Shown here: piece after piece, positions 47,418 through 60,000 of the stretch
Numbering within the stretch: position 1 is the first letter of the stretch
Layout of the letters: every line of letters starts with the position of its first letter
Assembly: GCA_027946555.1 (NCBI GenBank)
Contig: JAPEVC010000175.1
Coordinates: 1-64,000, forward strand
DNA: 64,000 bases
Direction: 5' to 3'
From: Gnomoniopsis sp. IMI 355080
Taxonomy: Eukaryota; Ascomycota; Sordariomycetes; Diaporthales; Gnomoniaceae
Translations under genes and position numbers: made by a program
The notes under the pieces: generated by a model
Told to the model about the DNA's origin: nothing
The model's database searches: none
What the model saw: the letters and a program-made list of their open reading frames with translations, nothing else

Positions 47418-48409
47418 ATGTCCGACTATGCGTCTCTCAAGGTCCCGGACCTCAAGAAGCTCCTCTCAGAGCGCAGCCTCCCTCAGTCAGGCAACAAAGC
47501 CGATCTGATCGCCCGCCTGCAGGAACACGACAAAAGTATGTCAAGACCCTTCTTTCCGCTATCGTTGCCATCGCCTTTGCTGTTGCCGTCTATCACCCGT
47601 AGTCCTGTCGCGCGTCTCTCACACTCTATTGCCAAGACAAGAAGCTTACCAAAACACCCGATGAACCAGGCCAAGCTGAGGATGTTATTGACTGGGACGA
47701 CGACGACACTAAAACTGCTCCTGTCGCTACCACGAACGACGATTCGAAGCCAGCTCCAGCGCCTGCTGCGGTCCCTGCTCCTGCCGCCGCTGAGAAGGAA
47801 ACACCAGCCACCGCTGCGCCGGCGCCCGCCCCCGCGAAGGCCGAATCCGCCAACCCTGCTCCCGCCGCTGAGGCTCAGGCTGAAGTGGCATCCGGCACAG
47901 AGCCCAACCAAAACGGTGATGAAGCTGCTAACAAGACCGACACCGAGAAGCCCGCTGAAACTGCCTCCTTCGCTGCAGGTCTCAGCGCCACGGACCTAGA
48001 GAAGGAGAAGAAGAAGCGCGCCGAGCGGGCTCTGCGCTTCGGTATTCAGGTTGACGAGAACTCTGACGAGTCCAAAAAGGTGGAGCGCGCACAGCGCTTT
48101 GGTATCGAAGCCAGCGCCGTCCCCAAGGGTTTGGACGAGGCTCTACCTGAGCGCCGTCCCAAGCGCGGCCGGGATGGTGATGATGGCCAAGGCGATAAAA
48201 AGAGGCGGAGCTTGGATCCCCGGAATGGCGGACGCGGTCGTCAAAATCAAAACAACAAGGGCAGAGCTGGTCGCGCAGGTGGCGACGGTGGCCGGGCTCA
48301 GAGACAGGGTGCTAGCGGAGGCGGTGCGCCTCAGAAAAGCATCCTCGATGACCCGGAGGAGAGGGCGAAGGCCGAGCGTCGGGCTGCGCGCTTTGGCGGC
48401 GGCAAATAG
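47418..48409 (+). CDS. THO1: SAP-domain mRNP biogenesis protein, THO1/SARNP-like
   Basis: Exons 47418-47535 and 47637-48409 flank a 101-nt intron (GTATGT donor); 296 aa. The N-terminal SAP domain is clear (YASLKVPDLKKLLSERSLPQ, then SGNKADLIARLQEHD), as in yeast Tho1 and human CIP29/SARNP. An acidic patch (VIDWDDDD) and a low-complexity Ala/Pro-rich linker follow. The C-terminal half has repeated KKRAERALRFGI, KKVERAQRFGI and KAERRAARFG motifs, as in the Tho1/MOS11 C-terminal region that binds RNA and the Sub2/UAP56 helicase, plus a Gly/Arg/Asn-rich stretch. The protein should act in co-transcriptional mRNP assembly and export. Oddly, 33 further in-frame codons after the TAG carry another copy of the RFG motif. 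Confidence 0.88.
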
Positions 48410-48511
48410 GATTTGGTACCGCGAGGCATACTGTCCGACGATGGCGAAATGAGCAAGGCGAAGAGGCGCGCTCAGAGATTCGGCATCATTACTTACGATG
48501 CAAGCCACTAG
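48410..48511 (+). other. In-frame extension beyond the THO1-like stop codon
   Basis: Directly after TAG 48407-48409 the same frame stays open for 33 codons, to a second TAG at 48509-48511. It reads DLVPRGILSDDGE and then MSKAKRRAQRFGIITYDASH. The KAKRRAQRFGI segment is a fourth copy of the repeat found three times just upstream. No GT donor lies near the first stop that would allow simple intron removal of it. This could be stop-codon readthrough, a recently truncated reading frame, or a base error. Confidence 0.6.
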
Positions 48512-50335
48512 CCGGTGAGGCAAAGTCCACGGGTACTGCGGTCAATCGGGCCTACCTGCACTGGTTCGTTGCGTACCTTTGGTAACGCCTTGTGCAACGA
48601 AACGTCGAGACATTGAGAAGGTGTTCGAACCTGTTCGCGCCAGCAGCGCCTTACATGTTGTTCCAGGGCGCTTGTATACTAGACTGATTACGAAAACGAT
48701 GCTACCGGCGATTCCATAGGGACGGTGGATTGGCGTTCAGGACTGCATTACACCAGGTCACGGTCAGAAGCAATGATCATACCCACAACCTGTCTTCGAG
48801 CTCGATTGTTCCGCTCTGTTGTTCCGCTCGAATATCTGCGACTTTGTGCAGTTCCGTCGCGACCATTTTGAAGTTCTCTCTTGAAGCACGGCTACGGCAA
48901 TTTTCTTGACAAGCCTTTGTAAACGGTTGCGCATATATACGGGAGCCCACTTGCACTTAATTGGGCGTGACAAGCCAGCGATGTTGACTTCTGCCCGCTC
49001 CGAGCAGCGGTTGACGACTGTGCGCTGTGGTGGAGCTGGCGAGAGACTGCTTGCGCATGGCCATTTGAGCCTGAGGCCCAAATACAAGATATCAGACCGC
49101 GACCAGGAAGTAACAGAAGCAAGGCGGCGGCTGCGTGCGACGCTGTCCGCAAAAGTCGGACTCAGTTTCTGGAATACTGGGAGTTGGCAATACAACAGGT
49201 CAAAGAGGGTGCTTAACTGTTGCAAGTCAGCTCCCAGATTCCAGCGTTGACTCCCGTGTTCTCAACAGCGGGCTGTGCCATTGCACGAGATCAATGTGAG
49301 TTCGAGTAGAGCTGCTGAAGGAGGGAGATAGTAGTCCATTGGCTGTGATCTGCGAACCCATGGCCCTATGATTGGGACAATCATAGTCAGGATTCTGGGA
49401 ACAATTGATACCCTTGAGCGGCTAATTCACGGGATGTTGATCCAAAAAGGCTATTTGAGAACTGCACTTGAACCGGTATGTATCCTTGAAAGCCCGTCCT
49501 ACAGAAGATCATGTGTTTTCGCATTTTACCCAGCGCAACTTGATCTCTGTGGTCAAGGGCTCACTTCGACTATGATGATTCCTCTGACCCTAACAGTTCT
49601 TCTGAGATTTTGGGCGTGGCCGAGAGCATTAATTCTGAAAGAGCCACTCTTTTATTGACACTTTCAGCCTCGATCCATACATAAGAGGTGTTTGCATATT
49701 ATGCCGAGAACTGTGTCCGTAGTCTGTACGTTCAGTAACTCTTAACCCACAACAGCCCCATCTGGACGTCCTGCGACAAAGCCATGGTAAGTTTGCCGCC
49801 GTTAATAGAAAACAGAGGGATGGAAGAGAATAAAGGGCCGAAATGCTGCCCTGTGAACACGCTTGTAATTTATGAGGGTTCAGTTCAATTGCATTTCCTT
49901 TCGCTCCGTGGCTTTCTCATCAAGAGAGAAAGGGTGAGAGGAGGGTCCTAGCAGCTTACCATTCTGTAAGGCAAAGTCCACAACACATAATGATAACAAG
50001 CACAGGGAACCGCCGATAGAGGTTACTCGGAATTCTGAAAAAGGAACGTGGTACATGATTACTGGAGGGAATCTTCGCACGATTCTCTGGGTCACTCGTC
50101 GAGTGACCACTCCACAACAAAAAGACTGACAATTAAACAAGTGTCAAAGTACCGGATTAGTACTGTACGCAATGCGTGAGCCAGAAGACTTTTAAACGTC
50201 CTTTTGAGACCAGTACTTGTGACGGAGGTGGTACTGTTGCCGTTCACGTTTCGGGTTTTCAATTTAGTATATATACTTGTAAGCAACAGTTGTCGCAACG
50301 AACACTACAGCATGCTCGCAGAAAATGCGAGAACA
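48512..50335. other. Intergenic between THO1-like gene and tRNA-Asp
   Basis: Short frames such as 48764-49225 (minus) and 49368-49658 (plus) have no recognisable product. No repeat or RNA gene recognised. Confidence 0.6.
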
Positions 50336-50407
50336 TTCTCCATAGTCTAGTGGTTAGGATACAAGCTTGTCACGCTTGGGACCCGGGTTCAATTCCCGGT
50401 GGGGAAG
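50336..50407 (+). tRNA. tRNA-Asp (anticodon GTC), no intron
   Basis: A full cloverleaf can be drawn by eye. The acceptor stem pairs TTCTCCA (50336-50342) with TGGGGAA (50400-50406), including one T-G pair, and discriminator G is at 50407. The anticodon stem CAAGC/GCTTG (50362-50366, 50374-50378) encloses TTGTCAC, placing GTC at 50369-50371. The T stem CCGGG/CCCGG encloses TTCAATT. The A box TAGTCTAGTGGTTAG matches eukaryotic tRNA-Asp/Glu. CCA is not encoded, as expected for a nuclear gene. Confidence 0.97.
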
Positions 50408-50412
50408 ATTCC

Positions 50413-50418
50413 TTTTTT
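50413..50418 (+). terminator. RNA polymerase III terminator of tRNA-Asp
   Basis: A run of six T begins five bases after the mature tRNA 3' end, followed by C and a second T run. This is the normal Pol III stop signal. Confidence 0.85.
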
Positions 50419-50620
50419 CTTTTTTAACTTCATTTTGAGAAGGTTTTCCAGCCTTTCTTACACATATATGTCTTTTTGGAGTGTCAGAGAGTCTGAAGCT
50501 TGATGATACGAGCAGGCGAGCCGTGTGACGGTGAGGATTGGGGGGCCAGGGCATGGGAGAAGGCCCTAACCCTGGCTGGCCCGTCAGGTCTCCACCACCC
50601 ACCCTCGTAGTACAGAGTAC

Positions 50621-50660
50621 GTCTTGTAGTCTAGTAGTTAGCACGCAATCTTATACTACG
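50621..50660 (+). pseudogene. Degenerate tRNA-like 5' half
   Basis: TAGTCTAGTAGTTAG at 50627-50641 matches 14 of 15 bases of the A-box region of the tRNA-Asp gene 284 bp upstream. The rest (anticodon arm, B box, acceptor pairing) is not recognisable. It may be a decayed partial tRNA copy; chance similarity is possible because the match is short. Confidence 0.4.
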
Positions 50661-53600
50661 GCATACCTTACATAGCACGCTCCGTGTTGATTGATTGAAG
50701 AAAAAACTGGAACAACCCGAACAAAACTATTCTTTCTTTATTTTTCCTTCGAAAAAGCAAAACACTGTATGCACTCATCGCACTTTCCACCACTACAACA
50801 CGACCCCACTTGACTTGACGAATTTCCTATCACTTCAACCACGACAGAAGCACTTGATACAGCAAATACTCGAGCCATCGAGCCGTTCTTGGTGATATCG
50901 TGGCATGTTGAATGATTCCGGGAGATCTCGGGAGCATACGAACGATCTACCATTTCAGTATCGTCCAATTCCAACGACAACCATGTGCGCACGATGGGCT
51001 CGTGATTTGCAAAATCACTGGGCGGCTCTTCTTACGCTTCTGTCGAAAACCAGGCCTAGGCAATACAACAGCCAAACGACTATGGAGGTGATAATTCGAC
51101 AGCAGACAGCATGCTCTAGATCAGCTGACCGAGTTCTCATGTGGTGACAACCTCCTCATCACACAGGAACGTGCAGGTAATCCTACAAATATCGAGAGGG
51201 GGTTGGAAGTTAAGCGCCGGGGTTGGAGCTTGATCAGCTCCAAGGTGGGCATGACACCGAGTTGCGTGGTACATGCTACCCACTGTCTGCGTCCCGGACC
51301 TTGCTATAGGTCTGTGTATAGGTGCTTCTGCAAAAGGCAATTCATCATCTCCAATAAAGGGGAGGAGGATTCACGAGGGTGTAGCGGTAGTGATTGCCAT
51401 TCGTGCGTAACTTCGCAATTCTTGAATCCTTATTTTCTTTCCGCTTTGGGACAGATGAAAGAGGATAGTATTTCACATTAGACCAACTACACACCACGGT
51501 CAGAAGATCCAGAGGCCATCCCTGTCGGACCCTGTGAACCCTGTGAGCCTTGGGATCGCTTCCATGGCTTGAGGAGGCAGCAGTGAATTCCCATAGGCTA
51601 CGCCGGGTAGAGATGATCAACACACACCACCTGCGGGACGCGCCTTGATCGTTGGATCAGCCGCTGTCAGACAAAGATTGGATTCGATCGCGAGTCACAC
51701 TCCATGCTTACTAGATACACTAGTAGGGGCAGGGAAAGCGTCGTCCTCACCGAGCGAATGTGGGCTCGGCTAGCAAGCACAGATACGCGATCTGCGTGGG
51801 AGAAGTCTACTGCAGCCACTCGGCGCAATAGCGGGCAATGAACGAGAGCGGACTGGAGGAAGATACTCAGGTACTGTGGGCTGGAAATTTAGATAGAGAA
51901 AGAGAAAAAAGGGGGGAGGGGGTAGAATTACGCAGAGCAATTTGTCAACAACTTCAATAAAAGTATTGTCCAGTGAGAACCTTGGGCTTTCGGAGAACAC
52001 GCAGCCGCTCAGAAGCCAAGCAGACTGTCCTAGAATCGCACTGGGCAGCGTTCAGCCGAAAGCAAAACAAGATGGAACGTCCTGGCCAAATCACGCCTCC
52101 TCAAAGCCCCTTGCTATCAACGGTCACTTGACCACTTCTTACGGGCCTCGGCCCCTTGGACATGGACGTTGCTAGGACTATCAATGTCGAAACTATACGA
52201 CACCTGACCACGCCGTCACGTTGATGACTGGTCACCGCTCAAGGGTTTTGTAGTCCTTGTTCGTCCAGCAGAAGGTGCCGAGACATGTTTGGACGCACAA
52301 GGAGACTGTCTCAGAGGAGCCTGGCGGTCGAATGCGCCGGTTTTGACGCTCTAGGCGGACTTGGATTGCATTCGTCACCGAATGTGACCTCGTGATCGCA
52401 AGGTGAGCGGTAAAGGAGGATTGGATTTTACGCGAGGGTCCCGCTCTGTCAGCTTTACAAATGAATGTTGAAGAGCTGATCTCGCCAGAATGGGACCGGT
52501 TGTATGAGCGGACGTGGTGTTGCAAATCCTCTACACAGAGTGGTCGCTTCAGGAACGATGTATGCTCGACCCTCGGGACCGTCGAAATCCACTCTTCCAC
52601 CCTCGAGAAGAGCCCCCCCACAGCTATTCCAGGGTGGTCCTTGTCGCGGCGCTTGCGCTCCAGCAATCCAGTAAGAACTGGGATTCAGAACTTTGCATTC
52701 CCCTGGTCGCGGGACGAGTGGATTACGATCCAACAAACGGCGACAAGGGTACAAGTTACTTTGAGATGAGGGATATTCGCGGAATGCCTTGAAAGAGAGA
52801 GAGAGAGAGAGAGAGAAAGCGATGCTTCAGCTTGGATGACGACAGGACGTGACGATGCTAAAAAGAGAGGTCGCCTTAGAGGCGGCCATACCGTACCTAT
52901 TGTCTTGTGCCACGTCACAAGCCTCAAGTTGTCTCGTTGGCTCAAGCAAGATAGCTTACAGATTTCAAGTGTGGCGGAGCAGCACCGTTGGAAAAAATAC
53001 TTGCTTGCAGGCACTCGCCACACCTTCCAACTCGAACCTGAGGCGCATTTTCCCTGCAAACAACTGCTTGCTTGATTCTAGGTTCATATGCAAGTCCACG
53101 CAGACGGCAGAGGCCATGTAACGGGGCGTCGCCATGTCTCTGATCTGCCTTGGGACCTGCATATTGGGCTCCAATTTTCATGAGTTTTTTTTTTTCTCCG
53201 TTTCGATGTCACTGTGCTCGGCTGCCTCAAGTGCGGATAATCACCCACTGATCACTCACTAGTCGGTAGTCGACCCCTTGACTCCTGGGCATGCCACCGC
53301 CAACGCACATGTTACGCCACTGCCAGCGAGACCCGATGCGATAGAGAATGCAGATTTTCAGCTGCTTCTGTTTCTCTCACACGGTACCATGTAACTTTAC
53401 GAATGACAGGCCCCACCCGTCCCAGCACTTACGCACTAGGCACAGGGCGATCGGGCTGTTGAGGTCCCATTTTCTTCAGCAATGTGTACAAATATACAAC
53501 AGCCGCCGCGCATACGGTGAGCGCAAGACGAGTGGATAGGAGTGTCCTGATCATCAAGCGCGACATGCAGAGCCTGCGATTCGATTGCTATTTTGGTCGT

Positions 53601-56600
53601 ATCGCGCATATTCTGCGATGTCCTATTTGGTCCAAGCCGATAAGCCGACTGTGGGCTCTAGGTCCTACAAACCTTTCTTTCTTGGGACATTGAGTAAGCG
53701 GTTCGTCATCCTTGGCCCGCGAGGACCCAGTCGTCTGGATCTGTCCAACGTAGTGTGTGCCGCTAGACACCCTCAACGGGTGCCGGGACAGCGTGCCAAG
53801 CTTCCGCGGTTGAGGCTTGACCCTCTTCGGTACACCTACTGGGAGACTAGAGGTGTCAGACTTTTCTTCATCTGATAGCTAAACAGGTAGAAAGTGTGTC
53901 AAACAAAGATATCGCTACAGATTAAATAGTACAAGATGGTCTGTCTGCCTGTGTGGGCGATGCAGCCATCAGGGGATGACTTGGGTGTGTCATGTAAGTC
54001 GCCCGATCGGGCATAATTCAGGGGTGTCGAGGACTTCTGAATTTTGTGATTGGAGAGAAATTCCTCGAGACTGTCCAGTCAGACGGCCGATACACGATAG
54101 GATACGGGCCTTGGCTCGAGGACGCCTGAGCGTGTGGTATCCGGCACCCCTTTCCGGAGGAGGAGTAGAAACGGTTCATGTTTCCGGTGACGAGGGCAGC
54201 GGCGCGTCAAGTCTTATGTCCATATCGTCAACGCCTCGATGTCCGACAACTTTGTGACAGCTACCGTCGGCCAAAGGTGGAAATTTATGGCGCGTGGTGA
54301 AATGTGCAAATGCGGTGCTTTTTAGGTTTGTGAACGGTCTGCCGCGACAAGCGATGTTGTCAGTCGATACTTGGTGGGTTTTGTAAGACTTTAGCAAGGG
54401 CGACCTTTCAGACAGGGCAGCGACCATGTGGCAGTTCGTGTCGTGGTCCTAGGATGAAGAGATTGAAATGGTGCTGGAGATCCATGACAAGCCATAGCTA
54501 GAGCACTCGTGTGGAAGGGCCGCGCTGACCACCACCGTCTTTGGTCGTCCCGGAACCGCGGACCTTGTCCTAGTCTGGTGTCGACGTCTGTGGGCAGAAT
54601 GGTGGTGTAGGTAGGCCGCACCAGGAAGTTTAACATTTTAATCTTAACGGCTTGGGCTAAACTATTGGGTCGTCCCGAGATGTCGGGATGCGACAAGTTT
54701 GAAAAAAAGGATGCGGTCGGATTGCCGACCACAGTGAACCTCGTCCTCACACGAGTGTCCATGGGTAACCAACACACCTTACTTGTCAGTCAGTCAGCAA
54801 TTCAGCCAGCCAGGCAGCGCGGTATCTGGGTAGCGAGGGGTCGTCTGGCTCGCGTGGTCGCTACCACAGCGTACGCAGTACAGTAGTGGCGACGGTGGGG
54901 CTCTCTTAATCCCGGGTCAGCGCTTGAGTGTGGATCTTGAATGGAGAGACTGGAAGTAACCCTGGAGCTTAGGATAAGATCGACAGCAAGGTTGTGTGTG
55001 TGGGAGGGGAGGCGAGGCCTGAAGGCCAGTCGGCTTGCACAGAGTGAGACATTTGTCTAAGACATGCAGATTGAACACCCTCCGTTTGGGGTTCAACGTC
55101 CCTTCTTGGGAAACTTTAGCAGGAAACTGGGGAATGCCGGATGCCTTTTTGACTTGTAGGGCCGCCTCTATCCGAAGGATGGAGAGAATTTTCCGTGGAC
55201 TGCCTGACTGCACACCCACGGTACAGGACTGTTCAGTCATAGGAATCACAAGCTTCGCACCCGGCCAAAAAAGTCAAAATCTGTTTTGAGACAAGTTCGG
55301 ATGAAAACCTTCACCTTCTTCCAATAATATGGATGCCTTTCCCGGTCACATTCGCCATGCCCGAGAGAGGCAAAGCTGCCCGCTGGATGCCCCAACACCC
55401 ATTGCCCAATGGCATTATGCCGCAAAATCTGCGTGCTGCAATAGGGCCTCACCGTATGCACAATCCAGGGCCTCTTCAAGGGTCCCTATCGACTTATTAC
55501 GCGCATGGCGCAGTGCGTGCAGAAGTGGGTACCCAGGTAGACCAGGGCGACCTACTGTAGAGTGCGGGCCATCGTGCGCCCTATCCTCTGGTCGCTGCGG
55601 CCTACTGAACGGGCCTCTTTCCCCAAGAGTTGGATCAAAAGACAGGTTTAACAGGCTTTGGCAGCTTCCACGCTGCTCGCCCTGCTTTGCCATCGGGCCA
55701 CTTTCTGTGAGGGAGCCCTCTGAGCTACACGTATGCCGTGCTAAACTTGGAGTTCTGTACGTACAACACATACTTGCCTACTTACGCCGAACCACTGCAG
55801 CGGGACCAGCACCATGTCACGGATTCACGGCTGCCTCTCGAATCGTCAACGCGACGCCTGCAGTGGACCCGTTTTTATAGTGGCTCTATGCGGTTGGCAG
55901 ATGGATTGTGTGGTCGCCAGTCGAGGCGTTTAACGCCACACCATGTCAATTATAGTACACCTATCCGCATTTCTCTGGGCCTGCATAGGCAGAAAAGACG
56001 ACATGCCGACAGAGAATCAGTCATGGGATCTAGTCATTCGAATAAATCCCTGCCTCTCTTCCCCAGCTCTTTTGTTTTTTGCACCCTGGCTCCCGGGAAA
56101 GGATGAATCTTATCACCATTGTCCACTCAGATGCCAGTGAACCTGCACAGTCACGGAAAAGGACCATTCCTAAATACCTCCTCGTCCCTTTCCTCCCCTT
56201 TGCATATTTGTCTCTTTTGATCTCTCTATCCCACTGAACTCCCCTTTCCCATCCCACCGTCTTCACGAAGTCAACTCGAACCTCGTTGTGGACTCCTACA
56301 TTCGCATCACGGCTTGCAACAGCTCACAGGCTTAGGAGTCATTCACAGTGGACCTCGTCCTGGGTCAACATTGGATGCAGCGGCATTTTTGCGTATTGCA
56401 TCCATCAACCAGAGCACTCGAGCAGTCGAGATCGACTTGTTGTTAATTACTTAGACGCCCAACTGTCCCGCTTCATCACAAGGGTGCCACCCCATCACCT
56501 TTAGCGAGCTTACACGCACCCCAGCTGCTCCGGACAACCCTGCCGCTTCGACACCCCCCCGTCTCCCCTCCACCACACCGGATGTCACCCCAGCACACCA

Positions 56601-57061
56601 TTCCGATATCGTTTTGTTGATGATTCTTCTACTTGTGCTTCCCTTCCCACAAACCTCGGCCTCTTGACTTCAAAACTTTATATTACTTTTTAATTGTGCT
56701 TTCGTGCCATCGTGGTGGACGCCTGCCCACACCAGTGTCTGCTCCGTGCGGCCCGATTTGCACTTTTCCAAAGGCCGACGAAGTCGAGACTGTCAAAACC
56801 CTATTGAGCTTCCTCGTCTTAATATACGTATTTGAGCCGAATTGATCGCCCGAGTCTTGGGAGATATGATTCAGGGGACATGGTATGTGTAAAGATGAGG
56901 GCAGCTTGCCTGTGACATTTAGCTTAAATTGCAAAACCTTGTGCTGACCAACACCACAGAGACATTAAGCGACAAGCGAGCTATTCTGCGGCAGGGCCAG
57001 AACAATGTTTAATTGAATTAGTTCCCTCTCGCATCAAGGCTCCGCATCAAGGTTCAACATC
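50661..57061. other. Gene-poor stretch of 6.4 kb
   Basis: No frame here resembles a known protein. Candidates at 52232-52666 (minus), 52685-53059 (minus), 54391-54777 (minus) and 55329-55880 (plus) overlap other frames and look random. An (AG)n microsatellite lies at 52794-52816 and a T run at about 53186-53194. From about 56150 the sequence becomes CT-rich and is probably promoter and long 5' leader of the gene at 57062. Confidence 0.55.
52794..52816 (+). repeat. (AG)n microsatellite, 23 bp
   Basis: An uninterrupted dinucleotide repeat in intergenic sequence. Confidence 0.95.
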
Positions 57062-60000
57062 ATGGCATCCGCGAGAGCCAATGCACGGCGTCATGAGATG
57101 GCTGGAGAGGCAGCGCAGTCCAAGAGATCAGGTGGTGTCATGGAGACGACATCTGAAGGCTTCCCGCCTTCTCTGAGCCGAAGGGCACGCAAAGCAGCCG
57201 AGTCTGCTCGTGCAGCTGCCGCGGAACACCCGCCACGAACCACGAGCAGGATACCACAGACGTCGTCGTCTCGACCGGATCCGCCCCAAAGCTATGCTTG
57301 GAAACAGACACTTGCGTCCAAGGCTCGAACGGGAAATTCCAATGCCAGCGATGTATCGGGAAAGGCATCTGCCAGTTCCTTTGGCGCCTCTTCCATCCCT
57401 TCAAGCCGATCCCAGGATAGCTCAAATCAGCCAAGAAACTTTCTGCGGAGGAAGTCACCTGCAGTGACCCAAAATACAGCTCCTCAACAGCAGCGCCCGC
57501 GAAATGTCTCAACACGGTCGGACTCCTCATCTTCAATTCCTCAGTCACTAGTATCGGGGGATATGAGCGACAGGACACACACCGAGAGTCCAGCCTCAAT
57601 TCGACTTGCGCATAGGATCGAGATTCCATCGAGTTCACAGGCCGTGACTATATATCCCGAGCTTGATCGCTACAGAGATTACAAGCCTCAGGCGCCCACC
57701 GGCAACCACCACTCCGACTTGCCTTTCCTGTCCACTAATCTCCCACCTCCGACTCCCCTATTCTCTACGACGAGCAGCCAGCATAGCACATTCAGTGGGA
57801 GCCCATCAACTCGATACTCCGAGTCACCTGGTCCTGGTCCTTATAGCAGAGATACAACACCCACTTCTGTTTCTTCGGTATCACCGGGGCTCTCGGCGCC
57901 TATGAGGCTCCCTGTGTCGAGGTCGAAGCCAAATAGTCCAGCCAGACCACCGGTCACTCAGTCTGTCACCCGCAGGAGAGCCGAGAGTGCAAGTCATGAG
58001 GCTCACGAGCCCGGCAGTGACCATGAGGGCCTGGCCGCGGTGCGAGAGTCTTCCAACTCATCGTCATCCGGGTCCACGATTCGTGCAACTGGAGACCGGG
58101 GACAAGTGAGAGGAAGAGGAACGTCCCCCAGCATACCTGTGGCTCCGCCACGACTCTCATCAGAAAAATTTAGCAGGAGCCGCGAGAGCATCGAGGTTGC
58201 CTCCAGGTCCAACTCTCGATCCGGCAGGCAATCCATCAATGAAATCCCTTCAAGGATCGCTCCACCAAGAAGACCAAGTCGGGATGGAACATCAGACCTG
58301 CACTCTCAGGTCGGCCTGCCAGTCCCGGTAGTGCACAGCAATCTGTCTTCAACTTCCCTCTCGGAGAGGCGCCGGAGTGCTCAGAACATGCCAGTCACTG
58401 TTTCTCGAAACACTACACCTTCGCAGACTGAGCACTCGAAACAACCCCTTGCGCCCAGAGTTGGAAGAGAACCCACGCCAGCACCTCATGCCGCAGGCAC
58501 GGTGCCAGAGCCTCAAGCAGCAAAGTCAGCTCCGCGCGGAGCGGCTCGCACTCCTAGTCCGAGTATAGCTTCCACTTTCAAGAGTCGATTTCCTCTTTTC
58601 GGTAGACGCAACAAGACAGCGCCTGGAGCACCCTCTACAGGCATCGATTCAGCAGACAAGCCGCCTCGAAAGGGTCCTGCAGCAGGCACTGGGCATGAAG
58701 GCTATGGACGACTTGGCCATGTTCGACGGCGCAGCAGTAACCTGACAGGTGTACTGCGTGCGATCCCAGGCACAATGTCATCTCAGTCTCAGTCGCAAGA
58801 GAGTCTTGCCAGTAATCAACCATCAGATCCCTTCCTGGCGGCCCGAATGAGCCCTGTTGTGATAGCTGGTGGTGAGATCATCCACAATCGCAACGTCAGC
58901 TCAGATTTGCAGCGAGCCGAGAGCAATCAGAGTATGGCCTTGCCCCGGCCCAGCATTGGTGCCTCAAGAAATAATTCGGAGGTCTCGGTGTCCTCACAGG
59001 AGGCTCGGAATACCTTGTGGCCATCTGCTCTGCCACGGGATGAAACGCCGAAACCAACTGCAGGACATCGGCGAATGCCTTCTGACAGCAGTGACTCCGA
59101 CGTTTTGACTATGAAGTCTACTTTGGCGTTCAGAAGATCGATGCAGCGCCTCAAAGCACCTGACCAGGAAAAGGCCCGTCTGCCAAAGCCAATCACCGTG
59201 CCGCAAGGATCCATCAGACCCTCGATCGACAGCCGTGATACCACGCTTTTCTCCGACGACTCAACCCTTAGTTCTCGGAGGCCGCCAATGCAGCTCAGAA
59301 CCGATTCCGACAAATCCACAGCGAAGAAGCTGAAGAAGCAGCCTAAATCACCACGGAAATGGAATATTTTCGGTCGAACGACTGCCAGCAAGAAGAAGCA
59401 CCCGGAGGAACCACAAGTCTCGGCGGCGGTCAAAGTGGTAACAAAACAACCGATGGCATTCTACACCATGATTGACAACCCTGAGCAAGAAGCGGACGAA
59501 GTCGCAGACGTCGAGGATGTGCTCCGTGAGGCTCGACCATCCAGACCCGCTTCTCCCAACACTCGTCTTCCAGAAAAAAGCGAGCAAAGGCCATCAATCT
59601 CGGAGAGCCAGGTGCGAGAGGTCAGAGATACGGCTGCCATTGTCAAACAACCAGAAGCTAAGCGCACGCTGAAGACTGTCACGACCATTCCAGCGTCCCG
59701 TGATCTGAGGAAGGCTGCTGCACAAACGAGCCGTCCTACGCAGACCGCGAGCTCCTCAAAAGCACCAAGCGCTCGTCCGAGCAGGTTGCCGCAGGTTGGT
59801 CGCATCCCGAAGATCGCTACTCGAATTGACACTCGCGTTGATCCGCCGCTGCCATCGCCCATGTCTTTCTCTCGACCTTTCAACCGTGTCAGTCTACAAT
59901 TACCATCCCCAACAGTCGCTCAAGCACCTATCAATGAATTTATCGCCAAGGGACCAAGCCCTCCGGAATCATTAGTTGCAGAATCTGAGCCTGTCTCGGA

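Noticed and set aside
55329..55880. 183-codon plus-strand frame in the gene-poor stretch
   Set aside because: High Arg/Ser/Pro/Cys content typical of random GC-rich sequence, overlapping minus-strand frames, no motif and no splice context.
58927..59883. Overlapping minus-strand frames of 140-168 codons
   Set aside because: Shadows within the disordered, Ser-rich region of the large methyltransferase-like gene, where biased codon use keeps other frames open.
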